The notes: a model not told the origin generated them from the letters alone. A stretch of 27,324 nt of DNA from JANRKG01 sp033763635 (GCA_033763635.1 JANRKG010000249.1:1-27324), one strand, 5' to 3'. Counted from the stretch's first letter, positions 7,844 to 15,041 are shown. A program made the numbers and translations.

Positions 7844-8203
7844 CTATCCGCGACCTCGCATGATCTCGACTGCGACTTTCCCAGTGTAGTTTGGAATTGG
7901 GGCCGAGACTTTGGTTAAACGAACTCGGACTTGATGGACAGGAAACGATCGCAAAATCTTTTCTGCGATGACGGTGGCTAATCGTTCCAACAGAGCAAAT
8001 TTTGCGGTTTTCACTAGTTTTTGAACGACCATTGCCACTGAGCCATAGTCGATCGTATCGTCCAAATTGTCACTTTGCCCCGGCTTTGAGAGATCAATCC
8101 ATAGAGTGAGATCCACTTCAAACCACTGACCCAACACCTGTTCCTCAGGTAATGCGCCCGTGAAGCCATAGCAACGAATTTCGCTGAGATGGATGCAGTC
8201 CAT
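7844..8203 (-). CDS. folB: Dihydroneopterin aldolase
   Basis: Converts dihydroneopterin to hydroxymethyl-dihydropterin and glycolaldehyde in folate synthesis; cytoplasmic, usually an octamer. The 119-residue protein matches the family length. MDCIHLSEIRCYGFTGALPEE is the usual N-terminal strand with the conserved glycine and glutamate of the active site. WFEVDLTLWIDLSKPGQSDN and DTIDYGSVAMVV are family hallmarks. ERLATVIAEKIL and VRVRLTKVSAPIP follow, the latter containing the conserved K of the catalytic end (the usual K-P-x-A/P segment is here KVSAPIP). It precedes the exonuclease gene by 16 bp, so it probably leads a two-gene transcript. Tandem heptamers occupy its upstream region. Confidence 0.9.
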   Translation of the reverse strand: MDCIHLSEIRCYGFTGALPEEQVLGQWFEVDLTLWIDLSKPGQSDNLDDTIDYGSVAMVVQKLVKTAKFALLERLATVIAEKILRSFPVHQVRVRLTKVSAPIPNYTGKVAVEIMRGRG

Positions 8204-8206
8204 GGT

Positions 8207-8330
8207 TGGGGTAGGAATGGGAATGGGTGATAGGGAATGGGGGAATCGGTGATGGGGAATGGGAAATCGTTATATCCAACACCCCTGACCAATGATCAAT
8301 GACCAATGACCCATTACCCATTCGCCATTA
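8207..8330. repeat. Short tandem repeat arrays (STRR), two opposed arms
   Basis: Left arm 8207-8265 consists of degenerate GGGAATG/GGTGATG heptamers. Right arm 8287-8330 consists of the complementary kind (CCAATGA, CCCATTA). The arms face each other and could fold into a long imperfect hairpin. The right arm overlaps the argG stop codon. Such heptamers are common in cyanobacterial intergenic DNA. The array fills the gap between argG and folB. Confidence 0.75.
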
Positions 8331-9530
8331 CTGCCGTAACTTTTGAGACCAGACACGAGTGGGTAGACCCCAAACGTAAATGAAGCCTTCAGCAGCCTTG
8401 TGGTCGAAGGTGTCTTCTGCACCGTAGGTTGCCAGGTCAGGAGTGTACAGGGTGAGGTCTGACTTGCGCCCGACGATCGTGGCTGTCCCCTTAAACAACT
8501 TGACTCGCACAAGACCTGTCACCCGCTTCTGGGTTTCCTGAATAAAGGCATCCAGTGCGTTCTTTAAGGGGCTATACCAGAGACCGTTATAGATCATCTG
8601 GCTGTAGGTTTCCTCAATGCCCCGCTTGTAATGGGTGACATCGGCCGTGAGGGTCAGGCTTTCGAGATCGCGGTGGGATTGAATTAGCACCGACAGAGCG
8701 GGCACTTCGTAGATCTCGCGGGACTTGATTCCCACCAAACGGTTTTCTACCATGTCAATGCGTCCGACTCCGTGCCGTCCCACAATGTCATTGAGTTGAG
8801 TCACGAGGGCAACGGGATCGAGGGCTTTGTCATCCAGGCTGACAGGAAGACCTTGCTCAAAGCCGATCGTCACATACTCTGGTTCATTGGGAGTGTCAGC
8901 GATCGCCTTTGTGAGCAGGTAGATCTCTTCCAGCGGCTCCGTCCAGGGATCTTCTAGAGGCCCAGCTTCAATACTGCGGCCTAACAGGTTGCGATCGATA
9001 CTGTAGGGCGAGGACTTCTTCACGGGAGCAGGAATGCCAAACTGCTCTCCGTAGGCGATCGTCTCTTCCCGGCTCATGCCCCACTCGCGGGCAGGGGCTA
9101 ATACCTTCAAATTGGGGTTCAGGGCTGCGATCGACACGTCAAATCGCACCTGATCATTTCCTTTCCCCGTACAGCCGTGGGCGACTGCATCCGCTCCGTA
9201 TTGCTCGGCGGCATCCACCAGCAACTTTGCAATTAAAGGGCGGGCTAGGGCTGTGGAGAGGGGGTAACGGTTCTCATACAGGGCATTGGCCTGGAGTGCT
9301 GGAAAGGCATAATCTTTCACAAAACTTTCAGTCGCATTGACCACGAGCGATTCGCTGGCCCCCGAATCCAGAGCTTTTTTGCGAACTGGTTCCAGTTCAT
9401 CTCCCTGGCCCAGGTCTGCTGCCAGGGTAATCACTTCTTGAACGCCCCACTCCTGTTTCAGGTAAGGAATGCAAACTGAGGTATCCACCCCGCCGGAATA
9501 TGCCAGCACAACTTTATTGGCGCGACCCAT
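8328..9530 (-). CDS. argG: Argininosuccinate synthase
   Basis: Condenses citrulline and aspartate with ATP to argininosuccinate, the penultimate step of arginine synthesis; cytoplasmic homotetramer. VVLAYSGGVDTSVC (about residues 7-20) is the N-type ATP pyrophosphatase loop. AHGCTGKGNDQVRF, SIDRNLLGRSIEAGPLEDP and EIYEVPAL are strongly conserved ArgG blocks. With ATG 9530 the protein is 400 residues, the normal length and beginning (MGRANKVVLAYSGG); an in-frame TTG nine bases upstream is less likely. The upstream 429 bp has no gene on its own strand and includes small dyads that could be regulatory. No operon partner: folB starts about 125 bp downstream beyond a tandem repeat. Confidence 0.97.
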   Translation of the reverse strand: MGRANKVVLAYSGGVDTSVCIPYLKQEWGVQEVITLAADLGQGDELEPVRKKALDSGASESLVVNATESFVKDYAFPALQANALYENRYPLSTALARPLIAKLLVDAAEQYGADAVAHGCTGKGNDQVRFDVSIAALNPNLKVLAPAREWGMSREETIAYGEQFGIPAPVKKSSPYSIDRNLLGRSIEAGPLEDPWTEPLEEIYLLTKAIADTPNEPEYVTIGFEQGLPVSLDDKALDPVALVTQLNDIVGRHGVGRIDMVENRLVGIKSREIYEVPALSVLIQSHRDLESLTLTADVTHYKRGIEETYSQMIYNGLWYSPLKNALDAFIQETQKRVTGLVRVKLFKGTATIVGRKSDLTLYTPDLATYGAEDTFDHKAAEGFIYVWGLPTRVWSQKLRQ

Positions 9531-9959
9531 TGATTTCAATCTGGTAGAACAACTGCGTCACTATTATCATCGATCGCTGGCAACTTCTGTTCAGCCATCA
9601 CCTTCTGTGTGATGAATTCACGATGATTCAGCAGGGTTCTACTACTTTAAAGATTAGATAAAAGCCGTGTGACACTTCATAAACAGTCCTATGATTTCTT
9701 AAATTAAAATCAATCAAGCTTTCTGGGGTTTAACTGAAGATTTCTGGATGAAACGCTCAAAAGATAGAAAGGTTGTAGTGCCTGAAATTCCTTTTTGATC
9801 AGAGCTTGAATCCAGTCTAGAAAATCTATCTGTTGATGTTTAGCATGAACACGCGCGTGCTAATTGAGGGGCATTCCACTTCCTAAACTGTCACGACCCT
9901 GTATGGATGGCTGCGGAACGATCCGTAAACAGTAATAAAGTCGTTTACTGATCTTAACG
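9531..9959. other. Gene-free divergent region between argG and the winged-helix gene
   Basis: 429 bp, rather AT-rich. It holds a 6-bp stem CATCAC/GTGATG with a 7-nt loop (9596-9614), immediately followed by the 8-bp palindrome TGAATTCA (9613-9620) and a second half-site TGATTCA (9624-9630), about 70-100 bp upstream of argG. These could be an operator. I see no open frame, RNA gene or tandem array in the rest of it. Confidence 0.5.
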
Positions 9960-10208
9960 ATGCCAACCGAAAGACATATTCTGGTTCTCAGGACCGTTCA
10001 AAGTTGTCCCGGTATTGATGCCCCTCGCATCACCCAGGCGACTCAACTCAGCCAATCCATTGTGTACCGCTACCTGAATCAGCTTCGGGGGAAAGGTCTC
10101 ATTCACTCCATGTTAGATCCCCATCGTCCCCGAACTCGGTTGTACTTTCCTGGACCCCATCCCCTTAGTCGGCAAACTTCCCCGGTAAGTTCCCTATCAC
10201 TCACTTAA
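9960..10208 (+). CDS. Small winged-helix DNA-binding protein
   Basis: 82 residues, almost all of which form one winged helix-turn-helix domain. Helix 1 is around HILVLRTVQSCPG, and the HTH is around PRITQATQLSQSIVYRYLNQLRGKG (about 22-46), followed by a wing, LIHSMLDPHRPRTRLYFPG. The tail is short and Ser/Pro-rich. It resembles the DNA-binding half of MarR/Lrp-like or plasmid-type wHTH regulators with no effector domain. ATG 9960 has only a weak ribosome-binding site. The frame runs convergently into the SanA-like gene and the coding ends overlap by 8 bp (10201-10208). It is divergent from argG, but regulation of argG by it is only a guess. The gene assignment rests on the fold pattern. Confidence 0.6.
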   Translation: MPTERHILVLRTVQSCPGIDAPRITQATQLSQSIVYRYLNQLRGKGLIHSMLDPHRPRTRLYFPGPHPLSRQTSPVSSLSLT

Positions 10209-10899
10209 TGCCCTCATACGGTCCTAGAAACGTGGGCTGAGGTCGGGTGGCATGGACAAACCAGAGGGCTTTGATCGTTGCTAACCCTTCCCGCACAGTG
10301 TATGGAATCATCCGTACATGACCGTAAGTTTCCCAGTCGGGTGTTCCCAGTCCTACTGCATCAATTTTGAATTGGCGACAAATATAAACTGAGCGGGGTA
10401 GATGATATTTCTGTGTAACGAGTACAGCTTGTTGAACCCCAAAAATTTCGATCGCCCGATAGCAACTTTCATAGGTACTAAAGCCTGCATAGTCCAGGGT
10501 AATATCCGCTTCTGGAACCCCTAGTATCATTGCATACCGCTTCATGGCAGTGACTTCATCGTAATAGGCTTCGCTATTGTCTCCAGTCATCAGCAGTTTT
10601 TGTACTCGCCCTAGCTTGTAAAGGTTGACGGCTGCACTGACCCGATCGCCCAACATCGAGGAAACGGTGCCATCGGGTGCCAGTCCGGCTCCAAATACCA
10701 AAGCGACCCGTCGGGGGGGCACTTTTTCCTCAGTGGTGTAGCGATTAGCCTGGGTGACAGCAATGACGTAAAGGTTCAGGACAATCACTAAAAAGCTGGG
10801 AACCAGAAGCAATCCCATGAAAAGCCAGAACCAACGGGGTTTTGTAAAAGATTGAATCGGCTGACGCACAGTTCTCTGAAATCTAAAATTAGAAGCCAA
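10201..10899 (-). CDS. SanA/YdcF-family (DUF218) membrane-anchored protein
   Basis: DUF218/ElyC-SanA-YdcF family; members are linked to envelope integrity, but the reaction is not established. One transmembrane helix near the N-terminus (WFWLFMGLLLVPSFLVIVLN, about 23-42) anchors an extracytoplasmic domain. VALVFGAGLAPDGTVSSML, then KLLMTGDNSEAYYDEVTAM, ADITLDYAGFSTYESC and AVLVTQKYHLPRSVYIC are the conserved blocks in order, and the arrangement is closest to SanA (vancomycin-exclusion type). Start is uncertain: TTG 10899 gives 232 residues, while GTG 10869 would remove ten; no ATG precedes the membrane helix. It overlaps the convergent winged-helix gene at its 3' end. Confidence 0.87.
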   Translation of the reverse strand: MASNFRFQRTVRQPIQSFTKPRWFWLFMGLLLVPSFLVIVLNLYVIAVTQANRYTTEEKVPPRRVALVFGAGLAPDGTVSSMLGDRVSAAVNLYKLGRVQKLLMTGDNSEAYYDEVTAMKRYAMILGVPEADITLDYAGFSTYESCYRAIEIFGVQQAVLVTQKYHLPRSVYICRQFKIDAVGLGTPDWETYGHVRMIPYTVREGLATIKALWFVHATRPQPTFLGPYEGIK

Positions 10900-10926
10900 G
10901 CCTAGCTTAAACGATCAAGTTTGAAG

Positions 10927-11040
10927 TTATGGGCGTTCATCCCGTCTCTGCAAATACTCCAGGGTGCGATCGATGCGATCGAGAGCCGCACGGGTCGTCA
11001 ACCGGAACTCCTTCATGGACTTGCGTTCTTCAGTAAACAA
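10927..11040 (-). CDS. Possible small protein or gene remnant between sanA-like gene and tRNA-Ser
   Basis: An open frame ends at TAA 10927-10929. From TTG 11040 it encodes 37 residues; from ATG 11016, 29 residues: MKEFRLTTRAALDRIDRTLE followed by YLQRRDERP. The chain is charged and helical, with codon use like real genes, but it has no visible Shine-Dalgarno and abuts the 3' end of the tRNA. It could be a small protein, or the C-terminal remnant of a longer gene. Confidence 0.25.
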   Translation of the reverse strand: MFTEERKSMKEFRLTTRAALDRIDRTLEYLQRRDERP

Positions 11041-11058
11041 CGGAATTAAACAAAACAA

Positions 11059-11147
11059 CGGAGAGGGAGGGATTCGAACCCTCGGGAGGGCCTAAACCCC
11101 CCAACAGATTAGCAATCTGCCGCTTTCGACCACTCAGCCACCTCTCC
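11059..11147 (-). tRNA. tRNA-Ser (anticodon GCU)
   Basis: On the minus strand the acceptor GGAGAGG (11147-11141) pairs perfectly with CCTCTCC (11066-11060), with discriminator G at 11059. The D arm TGGCTGAGTGGTCGAAAGC, an anticodon stem CAGAT/ATCTG around loop TTGCTAA (anticodon GCT, reading AGC/AGU), a long variable arm typical of class II tRNAs, and the T arm GAGGGTTCGAATCCCTC follow. Length 89 nt. CCA is not encoded (next bases TTG). The seryl-tRNA synthetase gene lies about 7 kb away in the same window. Confidence 0.97.
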
Positions 11148-11164
11148 AAGTTGGTCAAGTATGA

Positions 11165-11198
11165 ATCATAGCAGATTTATTTTTAATGATCCAGGGGA
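11165..11198 (-). promoter_or_regulatory. Candidate promoter for tRNA-Ser
   Basis: On the minus strand TGCTATGAT gives an extended -10 box (TATGAT at 11170-11165), about 18 bp upstream of the mature tRNA 5' end. The -35 region about 17 bp further is poor, so the call rests mainly on the -10 and its position. Confidence 0.35.
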
Positions 11199-11296
11199 TT
11201 TTTCTGGGTCCGTGAGAGGCAACGGGCCTGGTAAAAGGGGGCAGAAGGGATGGAATCTACATCCCTCTGTTTTGCTAAAAAAACGATCGCAAACCC

Positions 11297-12157
11297 TTAC
11301 AGCCGAATTGTCTCCCCAATTTTCATGACCCTTAACTGGCTCTTGACCCTCTGCCGTTTGAGGGCGGAGGCAAAAGCGCTGGGGGTGCCCGGTAGATTGA
11401 ACAACCCATAGTGCATGGGAATAACTTGATCCGGTTGGACGAGTTTCACGGCTTCTGCGGCCCGATCCGGTCCCATTGTAAATTTGTCGCCAATGCAAGC
11501 CAGCATTAACGTCACCTTACGGAAACGCGGAATCAGGGACATATCGGCAAACAAGTCTGTATCGCCAGTATGATAAATCACAGGCCCATTCCTGACACTA
11601 ACTAGAAAGCCTCCAGGGTTCCCTGCGTAGTTGGTAGGGTTGCCATCGGTCGCGACACTGGAACTATGAACTGCTGGGATAAAAGCCACTTTGACTTCTC
11701 CATTGAAGAAAGTCAGTTCCCCGCCAAAGTTCCCTTGAGTTTCAAACGGTACGAGATCTTTGGGATAGCCGTTGTGCTGGACAAGGGCATTGCCCAAGTC
11801 AAAGGTTGTCACGAGTTTTGCCTGGGTTTTTCTGGCAATCGCAACGGCATCTCCAACGTGATCCCCATGTCCGTGAGTGACTAAAATCAGGTCTACTTTG
11901 TCAAGTTTTGCCAGGTCTGTTTCTCCAGTGGGGTTGCCCGGATTTTTAATCCAGGGATCCAGTAACAGGACTTTGCCGGAAGGGGTCGTTAGTTTGTAGG
12001 CGGATTGACCATACCAATGAAGTTGGGTTCCTGCTGAAGATTGGGCAGTGCTGGGTTGGATTGTTAGACCCAGAAAAGCAACAATCACAATCAAAAGACC
12101 GATTGCTATTCCCAATCCGATCGGCATTCTCCAAATTCGCTTGTAAAATTGCATCAC
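11297..12157 (-). CDS. Metal-dependent hydrolase, UPF0173-like metallo-beta-lactamase, with N-terminal membrane anchor
   Basis: Metallo-beta-lactamase fold hydrolase of unknown substrate. The N-terminus (about 12-34) is a strongly hydrophobic helix after KRIWR, followed by PSTAQSSAG, which looks like a signal peptide or signal anchor, so the catalytic domain should face the periplasm or lumen. HWYGQSAYKL and GKVLLLDPWIKNPGNP open the domain. VTHGHGDHVGDA is the HxHxDH metal site; FIPAVHSSS, YHTGDTDLFADM and IPMHYGLFNLPG provide the remaining ligands. UPF0173 proteins are usually cytoplasmic and about 230 residues, so the extra anchor is notable. Start is GTG 12157 or ATG 12154; AAGGAT lies about 9-12 bp upstream, slightly favouring GTG. 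Monocistronic; hairpin repeat copy 3 lies upstream. Confidence 0.88.
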   Translation of the reverse strand: MMQFYKRIWRMPIGLGIAIGLLIVIVAFLGLTIQPSTAQSSAGTQLHWYGQSAYKLTTPSGKVLLLDPWIKNPGNPTGETDLAKLDKVDLILVTHGHGDHVGDAVAIARKTQAKLVTTFDLGNALVQHNGYPKDLVPFETQGNFGGELTFFNGEVKVAFIPAVHSSSVATDGNPTNYAGNPGGFLVSVRNGPVIYHTGDTDLFADMSLIPRFRKVTLMLACIGDKFTMGPDRAAEAVKLVQPDQVIPMHYGLFNLPGTPSAFASALKRQRVKSQLRVMKIGETIRL

Positions 12158-12250
12158 AATTTTCTATCCTTACTCACACTTGCATAGGCTATGGTAAAGG
12201 GTTTGTAGAATCCTGAATAGCACCTGCAACCTGCTTTAGTCAGGGAATGA

Positions 12251-12369
12251 TTAGGAGATTTCCAGAAAAAAATTTCCCTCTGGTTTCGGCTTCGCTCAAC
12301 CAGCGCCCGCGCCCTGAGCGTAGTCGAAGGGCAACCCATTGGTAAACTTTCTTGAAGAAATCTCCTTAG
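12251..12369 (+). repeat. Hairpin repeat element, copy 3
   Basis: Left end TTAGGAGATTTCCAGAAA; the reverse complement of the right end reads CTAAGGAGATTTCTTCAAG, the best-preserved terminal inverted repeats in the window. The core GGTTTCGGCTTCGCTCAACC faces CCCTGAGCGTAGTCGAAGGG. It lies between the divergent hydrolase gene (-) and the 37-residue membrane protein gene (+), same orientation as the other copies. Confidence 0.87.
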
Positions 12370-12408
12370 TTCACGACTAATTAGTTCATGACCAATGGGG
12401 GAATCAAC

Positions 12409-12522
12409 ATGGATGGAGCTTTAGATTTTTACTCACTCCAAGATTGGATTACGGTCGTTGGGTATGTGGGATTTACGCTGTTGATTTTGTGGCAGGTTTT
12501 GCGTACCAAACCTAAAGATTAA
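12409..12522 (+). CDS. 37-residue single-span membrane protein, not recognised
   Basis: ATG 12409 follows a GGGGGAA purine run at suitable spacing, and the frame ends TAA 12520-12522. The product has an acidic/aromatic N-terminus (MDGALDFYSLQDWI), one hydrophobic helix (TVVGYVGFTLLILWQVL, about 15-31) and a basic tail RTKPKD, implying N-out/C-in topology. The size and layout resemble the small subunits of cyanobacterial photosynthetic or NDH complexes, but the sequence does not match PetG/L/M/N, PsbN, PsaI/J/M or NdhP as I know them. It lies 74 bp upstream of a polytopic membrane protein gene on the same strand and may be co-transcribed. I do not assign a function. Confidence 0.6.
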   Translation: MDGALDFYSLQDWITVVGYVGFTLLILWQVLRTKPKD

Positions 12523-12596
12523 CCTTCCCTTCCCGGAAGAATTTTACGAAACAGATATGATTTCCTGTGAAATTGAACTGCTCATTTGGTCTGCCC

Positions 12597-13340
12597 ATGT
12601 CTGAAGATGAAACCCTTGCCCCAAAAACGGCCCAGGAGACAGATAAACCTTCCCCCTGGTTGATTCCACCCGCCGATCGCCTCGGTTTTATTGTGGGTTT
12701 TACGTTGCTCACGCTAGTGGGCAATGTGCTGTTCGGGTTTCTCTTTCGGATGATTGCCCCGATTTTGCCTCCCAGCATTCCCTTAGGTCAGGGAGGGATG
12801 GGGGCTGCATTGTTTGGAGGTGTGCCCCATCCATTGAGCAGCTTAGTGATTGGACTGCTGGATGGTTTGATTTTAGGCTTGGGACAAGGAATTTTGCTGA
12901 GTCGCTACGGTCCTGACTTGTTGCGTTGGGCGAGTTTGACAGCAATTGGTAGCGCTTTGCTTCAGGTGTCCTTTAGTTTGGTCTGTCTGGGGCTCCGAAC
13001 CCCTCCTGCCCTGCTGCCCCCATTGCTTGCAGGAACCCTCACCCTGTTGATAGGGGCGATGCAGTGGCAGATCTTGCGCCATTATGTGCGGCGATCGAGC
13101 CTGTGGTTTGCTTTGTACCCGATCGCCTTTTTTCTCAAGTATCCCTTGATCAGTGGCATCCTTGCCCTTATCGGTTTATTGAAAGGCTTACCTGTAACAA
13201 CCCAGATGCAGACGAGAGAGATCGTGACGGCCTATGCAGGTTCTTTGATTTTTCGAGGTTTAATTCCTGCGGCTGGGCTTTGTGCCTTTCACCGAAGTTT
13301 TCGAGCCAGTATGGATGTTGATCCTGTGCCTGTTGAATAA
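12597..13340 (+). CDS. Polytopic integral membrane protein, function unknown
   Basis: 247 residues from ATG 12597. A short polar N-terminus (about 1-30, Glu/Lys-rich) is followed by about six hydrophobic segments: LGFIVGFTLLTLVGNVLFGF, the Gly-rich SSLVIGLLDGLILGLGQGIL, a segment with ASLTAIGSALLQVSFSLVCL, PPLLAGTLTLLIGAMQWQIL, WFALYPIAFFLKYPLISGIL and a final SLIFRGLIPAAGLCAF. The GLGQGILL/QWQILR pattern resembles repeated half-units of small cyanobacterial membrane proteins. An in-frame GTG at 12567 would add ten residues; neither start has a good ribosome-binding site. I recognise no characterised family. It is convergent with the HAD phosphatase gene, the two ends separated by only 17 bp. 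Confidence 0.78.
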   Translation: MSEDETLAPKTAQETDKPSPWLIPPADRLGFIVGFTLLTLVGNVLFGFLFRMIAPILPPSIPLGQGGMGAALFGGVPHPLSSLVIGLLDGLILGLGQGILLSRYGPDLLRWASLTAIGSALLQVSFSLVCLGLRTPPALLPPLLAGTLTLLIGAMQWQILRHYVRRSSLWFALYPIAFFLKYPLISGILALIGLLKGLPVTTQMQTREIVTAYAGSLIFRGLIPAAGLCAFHRSFRASMDVDPVPVE

Positions 13341-13357
13341 CAGCATGCTTTCGGGTG

Positions 13358-14023
13358 TCAATGCTCCATAGCATCAGTCTTCAGGAGGGCTGTTAACTGG
13401 GGATCGGTAAAATCAGCAATGACGAGGGTTGCCCCTAACCCATACAACACTTCTGGCGGTTGGGTAGATGCAATCCCCACGGTTTTGATGCCAGCCCCCA
13501 CTGCCGATCGCACCCCGGATGGAGAATCTTCGAAGGCAATCGTCGAGGCTGCATCAACCCCTAACCGCTCTAAAGCAACTTGATAGGGCAAGGGATCAGG
13601 TTTCCCGCGTTCTAGCGCTTCGCCCAAAATGACGATCGGAAGCCGCTCTGCCAACCCCAAAGTTTTCAGCATGAAGTGGGCATTCTCGACGGGGGCATTG
13701 GTGACAACCGCTCGCTTTAGAGAACGGACCTCAACCGCTGCCAGCAGGTCTAGAAAGCCTGTCATGGGTTTCAAATCTTGGATGGCTCGTTGGCGGAATT
13801 CCGCTTCTTTGTATTGGGCCAGGGTTTCTCCCTGCGCTGGAGAAAGATGGGGCAGCAAATCTTGAATGATTGCTGCATTTAAGCGACCACTGAAATGAGC
13901 CTCATAGAGTGCCAGATCAATTTCCAGGTCGTAGTTTTTGAGGATATCTCGCCAGGTGGCGTAGTGAACAGGATCAGAATGGGCGATCGTCCCATCCAAG
14001 TCAAATAAGACTGCTTCCAACAT
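13358..14023 (-). CDS. HAD-superfamily phosphatase, beta-phosphoglucomutase-like subgroup
   Basis: Haloacid-dehalogenase-like hydrolase acting on phosphorylated small molecules, cytoplasmic. Motif I FDLDGTIAHSDPVH gives the nucleophile Asp8 and acid/base Asp10. Motif II is VVTNAPVENA (Thr), motif III the lysine in LERGKPDPLPYQ, and motif IV IAFEDSPSGVRSA, with the acidic metal ligands. The cap is a helical type C1 insert between motifs I and II (about 15-85), as in phosphoglycolate phosphatase, sugar-phosphatase and beta-phosphoglucomutase relatives. The 221-residue length is typical. The substrate cannot be decided; the HYATW near the cap resembles beta-phosphoglucomutase-like enzymes. Start ATG 14023. 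No operon partner is apparent. Confidence 0.9.
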   Translation of the reverse strand: MLEAVLFDLDGTIAHSDPVHYATWRDILKNYDLEIDLALYEAHFSGRLNAAIIQDLLPHLSPAQGETLAQYKEAEFRQRAIQDLKPMTGFLDLLAAVEVRSLKRAVVTNAPVENAHFMLKTLGLAERLPIVILGEALERGKPDPLPYQVALERLGVDAASTIAFEDSPSGVRSAVGAGIKTVGIASTQPPEVLYGLGATLVIADFTDPQLTALLKTDAMEH

Positions 14024-14153
14024 ATTGCTTTGGCTGATTTCTGATAGCTTTCAGATTGAAGCTGGGTTTGGGACTCGATAGCAAACAACTGAGTCGTTAG
14101 ACTATGCAGATTCAGTTTACAGCGATGTTAAGAAGCATTACAAACCCCTCCTG

Positions 14154-14300
14154 TTAGCGAACCCCTCGCTTCTGCAAAGAGGCAATCATCTGACGCTTCA
14201 CATGAGTGGCCCAGAGATCGAAATCAAACCCTTCCAGATTTTGGTTGAGAGAAGTCCCGCTGCTCCGTTCGGGAGCTTTCTTTTTAGCTTTGGTGTTCAT
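14154..14300 (-). CDS. 48-residue basic small protein
   Basis: ATG 14300-14298 preceded by AAGAA; the frame ends TAA 14156-14154. The N-terminal third is lysine-rich and probably disordered (MNTKAKKKAPERSSG). The rest, FDFDLWATHVKRQMIASLQK, forms an amphipathic helix ending in RGVR. Small proteins with a similar W-A-x-x-V-K/R-x-Q-M-x-A-S-L-Q end are familiar to me from cyanobacterial genomes, but without function. An in-frame upstream ATG at 14345 would add 15 hydrophobic residues and looks less likely. Monocistronic. Confidence 0.62.
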   Translation of the reverse strand: MNTKAKKKAPERSSGTSLNQNLEGFDFDLWATHVKRQMIASLQKRGVR

Positions 14301-14465
14301 TTTCTTAAAAATAATTAATGGTTGCTTTAGGGGAAGCGATAACAAGTCATAACAAGTTTGAGCCTTTTTTATTTTAGAGAAGTTGATGATTGATGGCTAT
14401 ATATCTAATGCGGGATAGAAAAAAAATGATGCGATCTCTACATGTAAGCCCAATGACAGGAGCAA

Positions 14466-15041
14466 TTAATTAAACAGGCACGGTTTTTGAATCGCCTGGG
14501 TCAGGAATTGTTTGTACTGTTTTTCTCGAATGGAATAGGCACCAAATCGAGCCAGGTGGGGGTTCATCATCTGGGCATCGAAGAGCAGAAATTCGCGAGA
14601 TTTCAGGCGTTCAACCAGTTTTACCATTGCCACCTTAGAGCCTTCGGGGATGCGGTAGAACATTGACTCCCCAATAAAAGCTCCCCCAATCACAATCCCC
14701 AGAATACCCCCTGCTAATTCTTCCCCCTGCCAGGTTTCAAAGCTATAGGCCCAACCCGCCTGGTATAACTCCCAGTAAACCTCCTTCAGTTCATTTGAAA
14801 TCCAGGTCGTTTCCCGATTTGCACAACCATCTACGACGGCAGCAAAATCCTCATTAATGGCCACCCGGAAGCGCTCCTGGTTTAGGACACGGCGCAGGGA
14901 TTTGGGATAACAGAAGCGATCGTCTAGCGGGATCAGGGTTCTTTCTCGACTGGTGTACCATCCCAGACGATCTTGATCATCCGCCATCAAAAAATAACCC
15001 TGGGCATAATTGTTAACGATTGATGGAATATCCAAAACCAT
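14466..15041 (-). CDS. aat: Leucyl/phenylalanyl-tRNA--protein transferase
   Basis: Adds Leu or Phe from aminoacyl-tRNA to proteins with N-terminal Arg/Lys, making N-end-rule substrates for ClpS-ClpAP/ClpCP; cytoplasmic. The N-terminal NNYAQGYFLMADD with GWYTSRERTLIPL corresponds to the usual YPxGLFPW-like entry. The acyltransferase core GGAFIGESMFYR, KVAMVKLVERL, REFLLFDAQMMNPHLARFG and a final Y-S-I-REKQY match the family in order. Length 191 residues from ATG 15041, which has AAAGG four bases upstream; longer forms from a TTG at 15074 are possible. It is divergent from the 109-residue gene, sharing a 106-bp control region. Confidence 0.9.
   Translation of the reverse strand: MVLDIPSIVNNYAQGYFLMADDQDRLGWYTSRERTLIPLDDRFCYPKSLRRVLNQERFRVAINEDFAAVVDGCANRETTWISNELKEVYWELYQAGWAYSFETWQGEELAGGILGIVIGGAFIGESMFYRIPEGSKVAMVKLVERLKSREFLLFDAQMMNPHLARFGAYSIREKQYKQFLTQAIQKPCLFN

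Noticed and set aside
8207..8330. Heptamer arrays as a CRISPR array
   Set aside because: Units are 7 bp, degenerate and without spacers, and no cas genes are present.
12154..12339. 61-codon frame containing ALVERSRN over repeat copy 3
   Set aside because: Same repeat-derived artefact; no real start signal.
14402..14465. Terminator for aat
   Set aside because: The sequence is AT-rich with T runs, but I found no convincing stem near the aat stop.
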